The notes under the pieces: model-generated
Databases searched by the model: none
What the model saw: the letters and a program-made list of their open reading frames with translations, nothing else
Told to the model about the DNA's origin: nothing
Shown here: in pieces, positions 7,038-15,850 of the stretch
Layout: the number at the start of each line of letters is the position of its first letter
How positions within the stretch are numbered: the stretch's first letter is position 1
NCBI GenBank assembly: GCA_020631545.1
Contig: JAHDHB010000001.1
Location: 7,590-42,572 of the forward strand
Origin: Saprospiraceae bacterium
GTDB lineage: Bacteria > Bacteroidota > Bacteroidia > Chitinophagales > Saprospiraceae
Length of the DNA: 34,983 nt
Reading direction: 5' to 3'
Position numbers and translations under genes: made by a program

Positions 7038-9977
7038 CTAATCTATCTCCTTGTCTTCTCTTCTTTTTTTGACTTCCTCAAATTCACTTAAGATTTGGGC
7101 TAGTTCAGACTTCAAATTCAACAATTTAGACGTAGTTTCATTGTTTTTGGAGTCTTTCATTTGAGCTTCCAAGGCCTTTAATTCTCGTTCGGTGTCCTCT
7201 AATTCTTTAGAAATCTGGAATTTTGCAGAGCCACCAGCAAGTTTTGCTCGCTCAAGTCGCAGATAGCCTAGCTTTTCTATCAAAACATCTCTAGAGTCCT
7301 TAATACTCGTGGCCTTCTCAGGATTTTCGTTTTCTTGAGAAACAATAATAAGCTCAATGATGACATTAATCAATTTTTCTAATCGCTTATTAAAAGCCGT
7401 AATTTCAGCTACCGTAGCTTCTGCCTTAGGCGCAATGGGCGATTCCTCCCCCAAATCCTTCTCTATAACCGTAATTCTTTCATCAAGCAAGTCTTCTAAT
7501 TCCTTCTTTTCAACCATTTTTTGGTGTTCCGCTTGGATTACACCAAACTCCTGGCCTAGGAATTCGCCTAATAACAAGTAGGCATCGAATTTTGTAGCGT
7601 CAAAGTTTGTCCACGTTAACGATTCAAAAGGAAATTCTTTAAATTTTGCTTGGTAATCGAACAACTCCTTTGGTGCATTATCCGTCATCATTGTTCTCAA
7701 ATAAAACACATTACTTTCCCTACCATTCTTGTATATAATTTTCCCCATACGAGAACAATCTTCACAAAACAAGCCCGAAGTTTCTTTATGTTCATAGACC
7801 GTCAGTTCCGAAAAATCCATTTCGATTCGCTCAATACCATAGTTTCTAGCGAGTGTCAAGGTCTGTTCTAAGCTATTTTCAGAAGATAAATATTGCTTAA
7901 TATCCGAGAAATCACAGATTACGATATTTTCTACTTGGCGGCGAATCAAGGGAATTAAGCCATAATTATCTCCACTATGGATACCGTCAGAGACATTGAC
8001 ATATCGAGAGCGTTCATCAAATAGACCTAAAAACTCTTTGATGAGATTGCGAAAAGAATGGTTAATGTGCCGTTTGGGTAACCCTTGCTGGTAGTAGATC
8101 GGATTATGGATCCAGCCACCTAAACGCAGGTTGAGGCAAGTAATCAAAAAGGATTGTGCCCAAAAATTGTAAATCCCCATACCAGAATGAACGATAGCCG
8201 CCGAATTGGTGATAGCATCTTGCAATTTGGTTCGACCTGCTTGATAAATATCCGTCTTTGCATAATTAGTGACTTCCGAACCACAATAATACTTTGCAAA
8301 CTCAAAGGGGTACGCTCTTCGTCTTCTACGGTCAGCTTCGATGGATTTGTGTACGTTTACAGCCGAATTGATGATATGATAAGGGCCAGAGAAATTATCG
8401 TCTCCTAAGTCCTGTACTTTCATCATGATATCGTTCCTCAAATTCCCCAGTTGTCCATTTGGCTTCCGTCCCTCCGTTACTAAAAAAGCGGAATAAACCT
8501 TTAGTTTTAGAAGGTTATGCAAATTGCTTCGATTGGCCTGGCTAAAGAAAAACAAGAATATCATCAAAGCCGTAGAAATTAGGAAGCAGTAATAAACGAA
8601 CCAAGTATTTTTTTCTATGAAAAAGATTAACAAGCGCGTCAAGCCCGAAAAGTAAAAACACATTACTAAGATAGCGAGGAAGTTAGAACCCCAAGAATAG
8701 ACACGCCCTTTCGGTGCTTTGGCTGGTGTTCCCAGTCCGATTTTAGATTTGCTGTAGGTCCAATAGACTCCAGCCAAAAACAGGAAAGTGGCTAATGCGA
8801 CAACCGTCACCCCGCCTAACAATAAAAAAACGAGTGTCAAAAGCGGTAGCACAATCATGGCTATCCAAAGGATAATGTTCGACCCTTTAACCCCACTTAT
8901 CGCAGCTTTTAACTCTTCAACGTTTAAAGAACGTAATTTTAGCTGATAATAGATAACAGACATGATATAAGTGCCCACGAGCATCCCCGTAGCTAAGGAT
9001 ATCGGAAACACAAAGACTAGCCAGTAATCAAAAATAGGAAAGACTCCTAGGCCCTGCAACAAATCATAGCCTCTAAACAAGCCGACTACAAAAATGACCG
9101 CATAGATAAAAATACCGCCTATCAGGATATAACGCTTGGCTTTTTTATTAATAAGGCTAGTGTGTAGGTTGTCATTTAGACTATGTCGGAGGTATTCACT
9201 ATGAAAAACGCTAAAGGCAACTCCTTGAACGAAAAGGAAAAGCAAGACTTTCAGACTTTCAGCGTTTACCGAATTTTTTATATTCTGAAAAGCCAAAAGC
9301 AAGTTATCAATATAAACTTGAATCCCAGGAAGAATTCCCCCTACCTTCAATTCCTCCGTATAATAAGAAAGCATGAAGTCATTCACAAATTGCTCGTCGG
9401 ATACTCCACTCAAGAAAGCAATGATGGAAGAAGCTAAAAAGAATAGAATACCGAAAAACACTATAGAGTTGAAGATCCACCCGCCTAACCAAGTGCCAAT
9501 CAAACTGTTGAAGTTGGTTCCTGACACCGTAGAGTCAGAAATAAACCCACGTACTCGCTTCAAGTGCATCATCTGTTCTTCCGCAGTAGGGAGTTCATTA
9601 TTATGATTTTGGCTACCGTCCTGCTTTGGCAAAAAAGGAGAGTTTTCAGCATCAACACCAAATTTGCCGTTCGCCGACTTACTTCCAGTCAACAAAGAGC
9701 TCAAGCAAGAAGTTACAAAACTACCACTAGAGACTGTGCTCATATAATCAAACCGACGAAAAAAACCTTGCTTCATCAAGGCACGGATAAAACCTAAGGA
9801 AACAATAGAACCACGCACGCCTCCACTAGAGAAGCAAATGCCCCATTTTCCTTTGGCTTCTTCTTCCGTTATATTATTGACTTTTCTCCGCTTTTTCAGA
9901 TAGGTTTGCTCAGCAATAATGATATCCGAAAATTTGGAGGTATAATCAGGGTAAATATTTTTGCTATTATCTTCCAT
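7038..9977 (-). CDS. Membrane-embedded patatin-like phospholipase with C-terminal coiled coil
   Basis: 979 aa; GGVRGS oxyanion-type motif, FDYMSTVSSGSF nucleophile region, VSDGIHSGDNYGLIPLIRR Asp-containing motif; several hydrophobic helices between the motifs; charged coiled-coil C-terminus. Confidence 0.8.
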   Translation of the reverse strand: MEDNSKNIYPDYTSKFSDIIIAEQTYLKKRRKVNNITEEEAKGKWGICFSSGGVRGSIVSLGFIRALMKQGFFRRFDYMSTVSSGSFVTSCLSSLLTGSKSANGKFGVDAENSPFLPKQDGSQNHNNELPTAEEQMMHLKRVRGFISDSTVSGTNFNSLIGTWLGGWIFNSIVFFGILFFLASSIIAFLSGVSDEQFVNDFMLSYYTEELKVGGILPGIQVYIDNLLLAFQNIKNSVNAESLKVLLFLFVQGVAFSVFHSEYLRHSLNDNLHTSLINKKAKRYILIGGIFIYAVIFVVGLFRGYDLLQGLGVFPIFDYWLVFVFPISLATGMLVGTYIMSVIYYQLKLRSLNVEELKAAISGVKGSNIILWIAMIVLPLLTLVFLLLGGVTVVALATFLFLAGVYWTYSKSKIGLGTPAKAPKGRVYSWGSNFLAILVMCFYFSGLTRLLIFFIEKNTWFVYYCFLISTALMIFLFFFSQANRSNLHNLLKLKVYSAFLVTEGRKPNGQLGNLRNDIMMKVQDLGDDNFSGPYHIINSAVNVHKSIEADRRRRRAYPFEFAKYYCGSEVTNYAKTDIYQAGRTKLQDAITNSAAIVHSGMGIYNFWAQSFLITCLNLRLGGWIHNPIYYQQGLPKRHINHSFRNLIKEFLGLFDERSRYVNVSDGIHSGDNYGLIPLIRRQVENIVICDFSDIKQYLSSENSLEQTLTLARNYGIERIEMDFSELTVYEHKETSGLFCEDCSRMGKIIYKNGRESNVFYLRTMMTDNAPKELFDYQAKFKEFPFESLTWTNFDATKFDAYLLLGEFLGQEFGVIQAEHQKMVEKKELEDLLDERITVIEKDLGEESPIAPKAEATVAEITAFNKRLEKLINVIIELIIVSQENENPEKATSIKDSRDVLIEKLGYLRLERAKLAGGSAKFQISKELEDTERELKALEAQMKDSKNNETTSKLLNLKSELAQILSEFEEVKKRREDKEID

Positions 9978-10956
9978 TCACATTTTGAGTGCTTGTTAAT
10001 CCTGTACCAGTTGAATGTTAAGGGCATTCTACTTTCTGCAATTTGAATTAACTATTTTTTAATTATTTGGGAGAGTATAAAGTTGGGCATACAACGGCCA
10101 AGCCGCGAATATAAGTGATCATTGTAAAAAGGAATGATTAACCTCTGACGATTTCATCAATCATAAATCGTATTTTTTCATTAATTTCTACTTATCGGAG
10201 TAAACTCATTCATTCTTTTAAAGTAAAAAATACTTGTATCAGGTCGTCAAAAAGAAGCTATAACATTCAGTATTTCGTTCAACTTCGCCGAAAAGTCCTT
10301 CGTCTTTTTCTAGCACTAGAAGAACAACTACTGAGAGACTCCTTCAAAAATCCGTAAATATAAACGATAGTAATAATAAAAATCCACCTTTGGACAATTT
10401 ATTTGCAAATTAATTATTCTTTAACACTACTAAATAGTGCTTGGCAAAAAAGGTAGGTATTAAGTATTTCAAGAAATGTACAAAAAAGAATTGACAATCG
10501 GCCAAATGGATATTAAACAATACCCAATGCAATATTTTTATATAAAACAGTCAACACCATTTTCTTTGGGGAAGCTTTCAAGTTACATTTATTTTAATCT
10601 CATTAAAATTCGGCTTAAATTTTCTCTAATGCGGCAAAGCCACTACGGTAGTAGGAAGCAGTAGGATATTCCTCCTTTCAGTGTTTGATGTTTACGCTCT
10701 TTATTCTTATCTCTTATACGAATAAATCGACACTAGTGTTGCTGTATTCCCCTATTTTTATATGACAATTATTTACTCCCTGATGTTTATCGGAAGAACT
10801 TAAGCGATCCAATAAAAACAACCTACTACTAAGGGACTGTAAAGAAATAAAGTTTGCAGCCCCAAGGTAAGAAAATGTTACGAACCCTTCAACTACATTC
10901 AATTTTTGCCCTCCTTTCTCCTCTCCATTTGTTATCTTTACAAGGATGCTATGAAT

Positions 10957-11090
10957 TTTCGACGCTGTCGCTTGAAAAGACACCTTGACAAGGGACATAG
11001 AACAAAAGATAATCCTCAATTATTCTTGAGCTTTATTTTTGCCAAAGAATGTATTTTAAAAAGTCTCACAATGTGAGCAAGCTAAACGGT
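10957..11090 (+). repeat. Copy 1 of dispersed intergenic repeat
   Basis: TTTTCGACGCTGTCGCTTGAAAAGACACCTTGACAAGGGACATAGAACAAAAGATAATCCTCA closely matches 32112 onward; downstream AAAGTCtCACaATGtGAG matches AAAGTCaCACgATGcGAG. Confidence 0.8.
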
Positions 11091-11220
11091 TTCAACACTT
11101 TCGCTTGATTTTTCGTTGAAGTTATTCAGAATTCTAAGCAGCTTCAGTGCTAACAAGCGTATTTTCCTATTACGAACTATGCTCGTTATGCTGTAACGAA
11201 TTCTAGTGAACAACGCTACG

Positions 11221-11240
11221 TTTCCCTTCGAAAAGGGAAA
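11221..11240 (+). promoter_or_regulatory. 5'-leader hairpin upstream of the metallopeptidase gene
   Basis: TTTCCCTT-CGAA-AAGGGAAA perfect 8-bp stem about 75 bp before the likely ATG at 11315. Confidence 0.4.
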
Positions 11241-11314
11241 GCTTTCTTATAGAAGACATGGCCGCCAACCTACCTTCTGTACCCATTAAGAACCAAACAC
11301 TTATCCCTGTACAT

Positions 11315-14176
11315 ATGAAAAAATATCTACTTTCTATAATCTTCCTTTTTACAAGCCTTCTTGGGTATAACCAAACCGTTGATGCGGACTTAATCGAACA
11401 ATTCAGTAATGAAACTGGAGCAAAAATAACGATCCATAGAGCTACTGGAGCGCCTAGTTTCATTCAATTTTCCCAAAAGAGCCCCTTAAAACTTAAAGGG
11501 ACAACTCTAGAAGAAAAAGCCAAACATTTTATGGTTGTTTACAACGGCCTATTTGGGTTTCGCAAAAACATTGATGAATTGAGTTTGACCGATGAAATCA
11601 CCGATGAATATGGGATGAATCACATCACCTTACACCAACATTATCAAGGAGTTCCTATATATGATGGCCTTCTGCGCTTTCATTTCAATCAAGTGGATGA
11701 ATTAACTGCCGTAAATGGTGTTTTTATACCCAATATCAACTTAAATACAACGCCAAATCTTACACCAGCAGAAGCTCAAGCTAGCGCTATTTCTCATGTT
11801 TATACTCAAACTAACACGGGGAACATAGGAGCTCTGAACGCTGCTAACAACACATTGCATGTTTTTCGACACGGCTTAGTGCAAGGTATAAAAGCACATA
11901 ATTATTTAGCATACGAGGTAGAAGTGGTAGGAAATGGCGTTCGAGAGTTTGTATTTATTGATACACAAAAAGGTAAAATCATTGAGCAATTCACGGGAAC
12001 CTTTGATTTATTGGACAGACAGCTTTACGAAACGAGTAATAACCCCGGCAATTTAATTTGGTCCGAAGGGGACAATTTCCCAGGTTCACTAGATGAATGG
12101 GAACAAAATGAAATTGAGGCGGCTGGACACATGTATTATCTATTTACTCATACCTTTGGGTATGTTTCTTACGATAATGCAGACGCTCCAATGGTTACGG
12201 TTCATGAAGATCCGACTATTTTTTGCCCGAATGCAACGTGGAACGGCACCTCAGCGAATTATTGCTTTGGTACAGCCTCTGACGATGTTGTCGCTCACGA
12301 GTGGGGGCATGCTTACACGGAAAACACCAGCAACTTAGTGTATCAATGGCAGCCAGGCGCACTTAATGAGTCTTATTCCGACATCTGGGGCGAAGTCGTG
12401 GATTTATATAATGGGTATGATGATGCTGGAGAAAATCCATCTCCTCGCACAAACTGTATTAATAGCCAGCGGTGGAAAGTAGGAGAAGGCGCCACAAGTT
12501 TCCCTGGCCCTATCCGAGATATGTGGAATCCGAATTGTGAAGGGGATCCTGGAAAGGTTTCAGATGCAAACTACCATTGTGGAACGAATGATTTCGGAGG
12601 AGTTCACTCGAATTCTGGAGTACCTAATCATGCTTTTGCTTTGATGGTGGATGGCGGAACGTATAATGGGCAAACCATTGCTGCACTAGGTATGACAAAG
12701 GCTGCACACATCCACTGGCGTGCTCAACGGTTTTACTTGACGTCTACTAGTGATTTTAGTGTAAATGCTGCCGCGCTGGAAACGGCATGTGCTGATTTGG
12801 TGGGCATGAACTTAGAAGGATTGACCATGACCAATACGCCTGTTGGGCCTTCTGGAGAGGTGATTACTACGGCTGATTGTGTAGAGGTTACTAAAGCTAT
12901 TTTAGCGGTAGAAATGGCCGATGCGCCTAGTTGTGGTTTTACGCCGTTATTGAGCAAGCCTGCACCGAGTCTTTGTGCTGCTGGAGAAGCGCCTAATGTT
13001 TTATATATCGAAGATTTTGAGGCGGGTATCGGCAGTTGGCTTGTGACTCAAGAACCTTCCAATCCTGCTACATGGGATCCTCGTGAATGGGTTTGGGAAA
13101 CTTCCTTGCCTAGCTCTAGGGCTGGTGCTGGTCTTTTTGGCCCAGATCCCATTCCTCTAGGCGACTGTGCCACGGATTTGGATAATGGAATTATTCGCTT
13201 AGAAAGCCCTACCATCACGATTCCTCCTACAGAGACAGGACCTTTTTACTTGTCTTTTTATCATTATGTGGCAACAGAAGCTTCTTGGGATGGTGGCAAT
13301 GTTAAATACAGTCGAAATGGTAGTACTTGGCAGTTAATTCCTGGTTCTTCCTTCGTTTTTAACGGCTATAATGGAACCTTAAATACAGCAGGCCAAGGCA
13401 ACGACAACCCGCTCGCAGGGCAGGTTTCTTTTAATGGCTCCGATGGTGGTTCGGTCACAGGTAGTTGGGGCGAAAGCCAAATTAATCTAAACACACTAAA
13501 CGCTGTTCCTGGAGATAACTTCCAATTCCGCTTTGAATTGGGTACGGATGGTTGTAATGGGCTAGATGGCTGGTATTTGGATGATATTTCACTCTTTAAT
13601 TGTGCAGCGACTTTACCTATTGAGCTCATCGATTTCACCGCTAGGGCTAAAGATGATAACGCCCTCCTTGAATGGGCTACCGCAATGGAAATCAACAACC
13701 GTGGATTCGAAATCCAGCGTAGTCCTGATGAAAACCGATGGGAATCGCTAGGTTTTGTCGAAGGAGCAGGTAATTCGAACGACCTAATTAACTATACTTT
13801 CATCGACGAAGCTCCTAAATATGGCGATAACTACTACCGTCTCAAACAATTAGACTTGGATGGTCAATACAGTTATAGTGAAGTGGAAGTGGTGAAATTT
13901 ACAAGGGGAATTGGGGAAGGTATCCTTGTTTATCCATTACCTTTTGAGGATGGTTTTTCTATCCTTATCCCCGGGCTTTATGGTGCGGATGAAGAAGTGG
14001 TCGAAATAGAGCTTTTTGATGTTTCTGGCAAGCGTCTCTTTCAATATTCTACGACCGCAGCAGAGAACGTCCCTGTAGAACTTACGGGCTTAACGTCTTT
14101 CGCTGTTGGGGTTTATTATGTACGCGTAAAAACGAAGGATCGGATGTTTGTGGAACGTTGTGTGAAAGTGGAGTAG
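11315..14176 (+). CDS. Secreted M4 (thermolysin)-family metallopeptidase with propeptide, jelly-roll-like domain and T9SS CTD
   Basis: ORF 11258..14176; start probably at 11315 (MKKYLLSIIFLFTSLLGYNQ signal peptide). VVAHEWGHAYTE (HExxH) and NESYSDIWGE zinc-ligand motif; FTP-like propeptide; FEAGIGSW...WYLDDISLFNC domain; LPIELIDF...YYRLKQLDLDGQ module and T9SS C-terminus. Confidence 0.92.
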   Translation: MKKYLLSIIFLFTSLLGYNQTVDADLIEQFSNETGAKITIHRATGAPSFIQFSQKSPLKLKGTTLEEKAKHFMVVYNGLFGFRKNIDELSLTDEITDEYGMNHITLHQHYQGVPIYDGLLRFHFNQVDELTAVNGVFIPNINLNTTPNLTPAEAQASAISHVYTQTNTGNIGALNAANNTLHVFRHGLVQGIKAHNYLAYEVEVVGNGVREFVFIDTQKGKIIEQFTGTFDLLDRQLYETSNNPGNLIWSEGDNFPGSLDEWEQNEIEAAGHMYYLFTHTFGYVSYDNADAPMVTVHEDPTIFCPNATWNGTSANYCFGTASDDVVAHEWGHAYTENTSNLVYQWQPGALNESYSDIWGEVVDLYNGYDDAGENPSPRTNCINSQRWKVGEGATSFPGPIRDMWNPNCEGDPGKVSDANYHCGTNDFGGVHSNSGVPNHAFALMVDGGTYNGQTIAALGMTKAAHIHWRAQRFYLTSTSDFSVNAAALETACADLVGMNLEGLTMTNTPVGPSGEVITTADCVEVTKAILAVEMADAPSCGFTPLLSKPAPSLCAAGEAPNVLYIEDFEAGIGSWLVTQEPSNPATWDPREWVWETSLPSSRAGAGLFGPDPIPLGDCATDLDNGIIRLESPTITIPPTETGPFYLSFYHYVATEASWDGGNVKYSRNGSTWQLIPGSSFVFNGYNGTLNTAGQGNDNPLAGQVSFNGSDGGSVTGSWGESQINLNTLNAVPGDNFQFRFELGTDGCNGLDGWYLDDISLFNCAATLPIELIDFTARAKDDNALLEWATAMEINNRGFEIQRSPDENRWESLGFVEGAGNSNDLINYTFIDEAPKYGDNYYRLKQLDLDGQYSYSEVEVVKFTRGIGEGILVYPLPFEDGFSILIPGLYGADEEVVEIELFDVSGKRLFQYSTTAAENVPVELTGLTSFAVGVYYVRVKTKDRMFVERCVKVE

Positions 14177-14212
14177 TAAATGTTCAAGTGCTAGAAAAGC
14201 ACTTACAAACGA

Positions 14213-14258
14213 CGTTTTTCTGTAACCCCTGAATTAATTCAGGGGCTACAGAAAAACG
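14213..14258. terminator. Long bidirectional terminator between convergent genes
   Basis: CGTTTTTCTGTAaCCCCTGAATTAATTCAGGGGcTACAGAAAAACG, near-perfect palindrome. Confidence 0.8.
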
Positions 14259-14357
14259 CATAAAACCTTGGTTATCTTAAGATAACCAGTTCTTCTTCCA
14301 AGAATGAAGCACTAGTTACCCCGTCAATATCTCACGGAGAATACTTGAAGATGCTAC

Positions 14358-15533
14358 TTACTCGTACTTGAAATTCTTTGATTTTGCTTGTTCTCTAACG
14401 GCTTTGATGAGGACATTATCCAGTGTTTGCTTTTCTGCATTGTTTTTTTGTTCTTTGGCAATGAACTCCTTTCTCTTGGTGTTCAGGGTATTGATTTCTG
14501 CTTGGATTTTCTCTCGCTCTTCCTTCTTTTCGACTAGATATTCTTTACGCTCCTCCTTATCCATTTTCTGCATTTCTTCTGGAAGTGCTTCTTCTTCTAC
14601 TTCCTCTAAAAACTCTTCATCACTAGAAGCTGCATCAATCAGATCCCATTCTTCATTTTTGTATTGTGCAGAAGATTTGGAAACCGCCCGTTCCACAGAA
14701 TTAGCTGCACTGAAAGAAGAGGCGTTGGCGTCTTGGACTTCCTGCCGAGCTTTTCGTTTTTTACCTTCTGCGCCATAACTGATGTACGTGGAATTTAAGG
14801 ATTGATTGAGTTCCAATATTTTATCATCATAAGGCGTAGGAATATGAACGACTTCATCGTCTTGATTGATATTCATGTATTTGCCATCAGCACAATCCGC
14901 ACCATCTTTCCAGTGCGTTTCAACTCCTTCTTCGTAAGCACCACAATGGATGGTATTTATCATAATGCCTTTAGTTATCGCTTCTTTACAAGCCGTTTTA
15001 TAGTTATAAGGTCCTTGGTCATAAGGCTCATTACCAGCAATAATGATGAGTTTTAAGTCATTATTATTCGTCGTCCATGCCAAGTCTTTAGCAGCATCAT
15101 GGACAACTTGTCCACAGTATTCATCACCTCCATTGGTGCTTAATTCAAATAACTTTTCAGAAACTAAGTCTAAATCTGCACTAAGCGGAACAATCTGACG
15201 CACATAGCCTTGTTCTACTGAAAGCGTAGAGTTGCCGTATTCATAAAGCGCTATTTCGATAGTTGGAATTTTTCCATCTTGCTTGGTGGTAGCCAAATCA
15301 TTGACCATTTTCCACAGTTGTGATTTTGCTTGGTTGATGAGGCCATCCATGCTATTACTCGTATCTAATAATAAGGCTGCTTGAATACGAGGTTTTTTAT
15401 CGTCTGAAGAAGTACGGCTGGTAAGTTCTACCGCTTCTTTAGTCAAAGAATTACTAGTACCTGACTGAGTCGCACAGCTAAAGATAAAAACGAATAAGGT
15501 CAGTAAGGATAGATTTATGGTTTGTCGGTTCAT
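14358..15533 (-). CDS. VWA domain lipoprotein
   Basis: 391 aa; lipobox LLTLFVFIFSCATQ; AALLLDTSNSMDGLINQAKSQLWKMVNDLA MIDAS-type DxSxS motif; Glu/Lys-rich C-terminal coiled coil. Confidence 0.85.
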   Translation of the reverse strand: MNRQTINLSLLTLFVFIFSCATQSGTSNSLTKEAVELTSRTSSDDKKPRIQAALLLDTSNSMDGLINQAKSQLWKMVNDLATTKQDGKIPTIEIALYEYGNSTLSVEQGYVRQIVPLSADLDLVSEKLFELSTNGGDEYCGQVVHDAAKDLAWTTNNNDLKLIIIAGNEPYDQGPYNYKTACKEAITKGIMINTIHCGAYEEGVETHWKDGADCADGKYMNINQDDEVVHIPTPYDDKILELNQSLNSTYISYGAEGKKRKARQEVQDANASSFSAANSVERAVSKSSAQYKNEEWDLIDAASSDEEFLEEVEEEALPEEMQKMDKEERKEYLVEKKEEREKIQAEINTLNTKRKEFIAKEQKNNAEKQTLDNVLIKAVREQAKSKNFKYE

Positions 15534-15771
15534 AATTAGGGAATAGGCTATTGAAAGAACAAAAATGCGCTGTTCTTTGGATGATTTATGAATAATGCAG
15601 GTTAAAAAGTTACGAAAAATGAAAGAGCATACGCTTATCAGGCATGAATTCTTTCCTTTATTTAATTAGATGCTATGATTTTCTTTTTTGGTGGATAGTG
15701 TCATGTTTTTTTTATTCAAAAAATGAATCAAGGATAGACTTTTCCTATTTCCTCCCCTAGGAATAAGACCT

Positions 15772-15800
15772 AAAAAAAGCCGCCCTAAAACTAGGACGGC
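15772..15800 (-). terminator. Intrinsic terminator of the 15851..18004 gene
   Basis: GCCGTCCTA-gttt-TAGGGCGGC stem (one mismatch) then TTTTTTT on minus strand. Confidence 0.8.
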
Positions 15801-15850
15801 TTCTGGGACAACAGTAAAAACATTCTTATCAAAAACAGGAATGCTCTTAC

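Noticed and set aside
7038-9977. Possible CBASS effector (patatin type)
   Set aside because: No CD-NTase, Cap2/Cap3 or other defence gene nearby, and the large membrane architecture differs from CapV-type effectors.
10476-10664. 62-aa plus ORF in the 9977-11258 gap
   Set aside because: Composition is that of translated AT-rich intergenic DNA; no motif or promoter support.
10714-11019. 101-aa minus ORF whose N-terminus is partly preserved at 32112 onward
   Set aside because: The differences between the two copies in this frame change amino acids rather than falling at silent sites, and the downstream sequence is unrelated. Treated as a non-coding repeat.
13366-13698. 110-aa minus ORF inside the peptidase gene
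   Set aside because: Antisense to a well-supported CDS and without recognisable features.
14368-14778. 136-aa plus ORF opposite the VWA lipoprotein gene
   Set aside because: Ser/Phe-rich antisense translation of the Glu/Lys-rich coiled-coil region; no independent coding signal.
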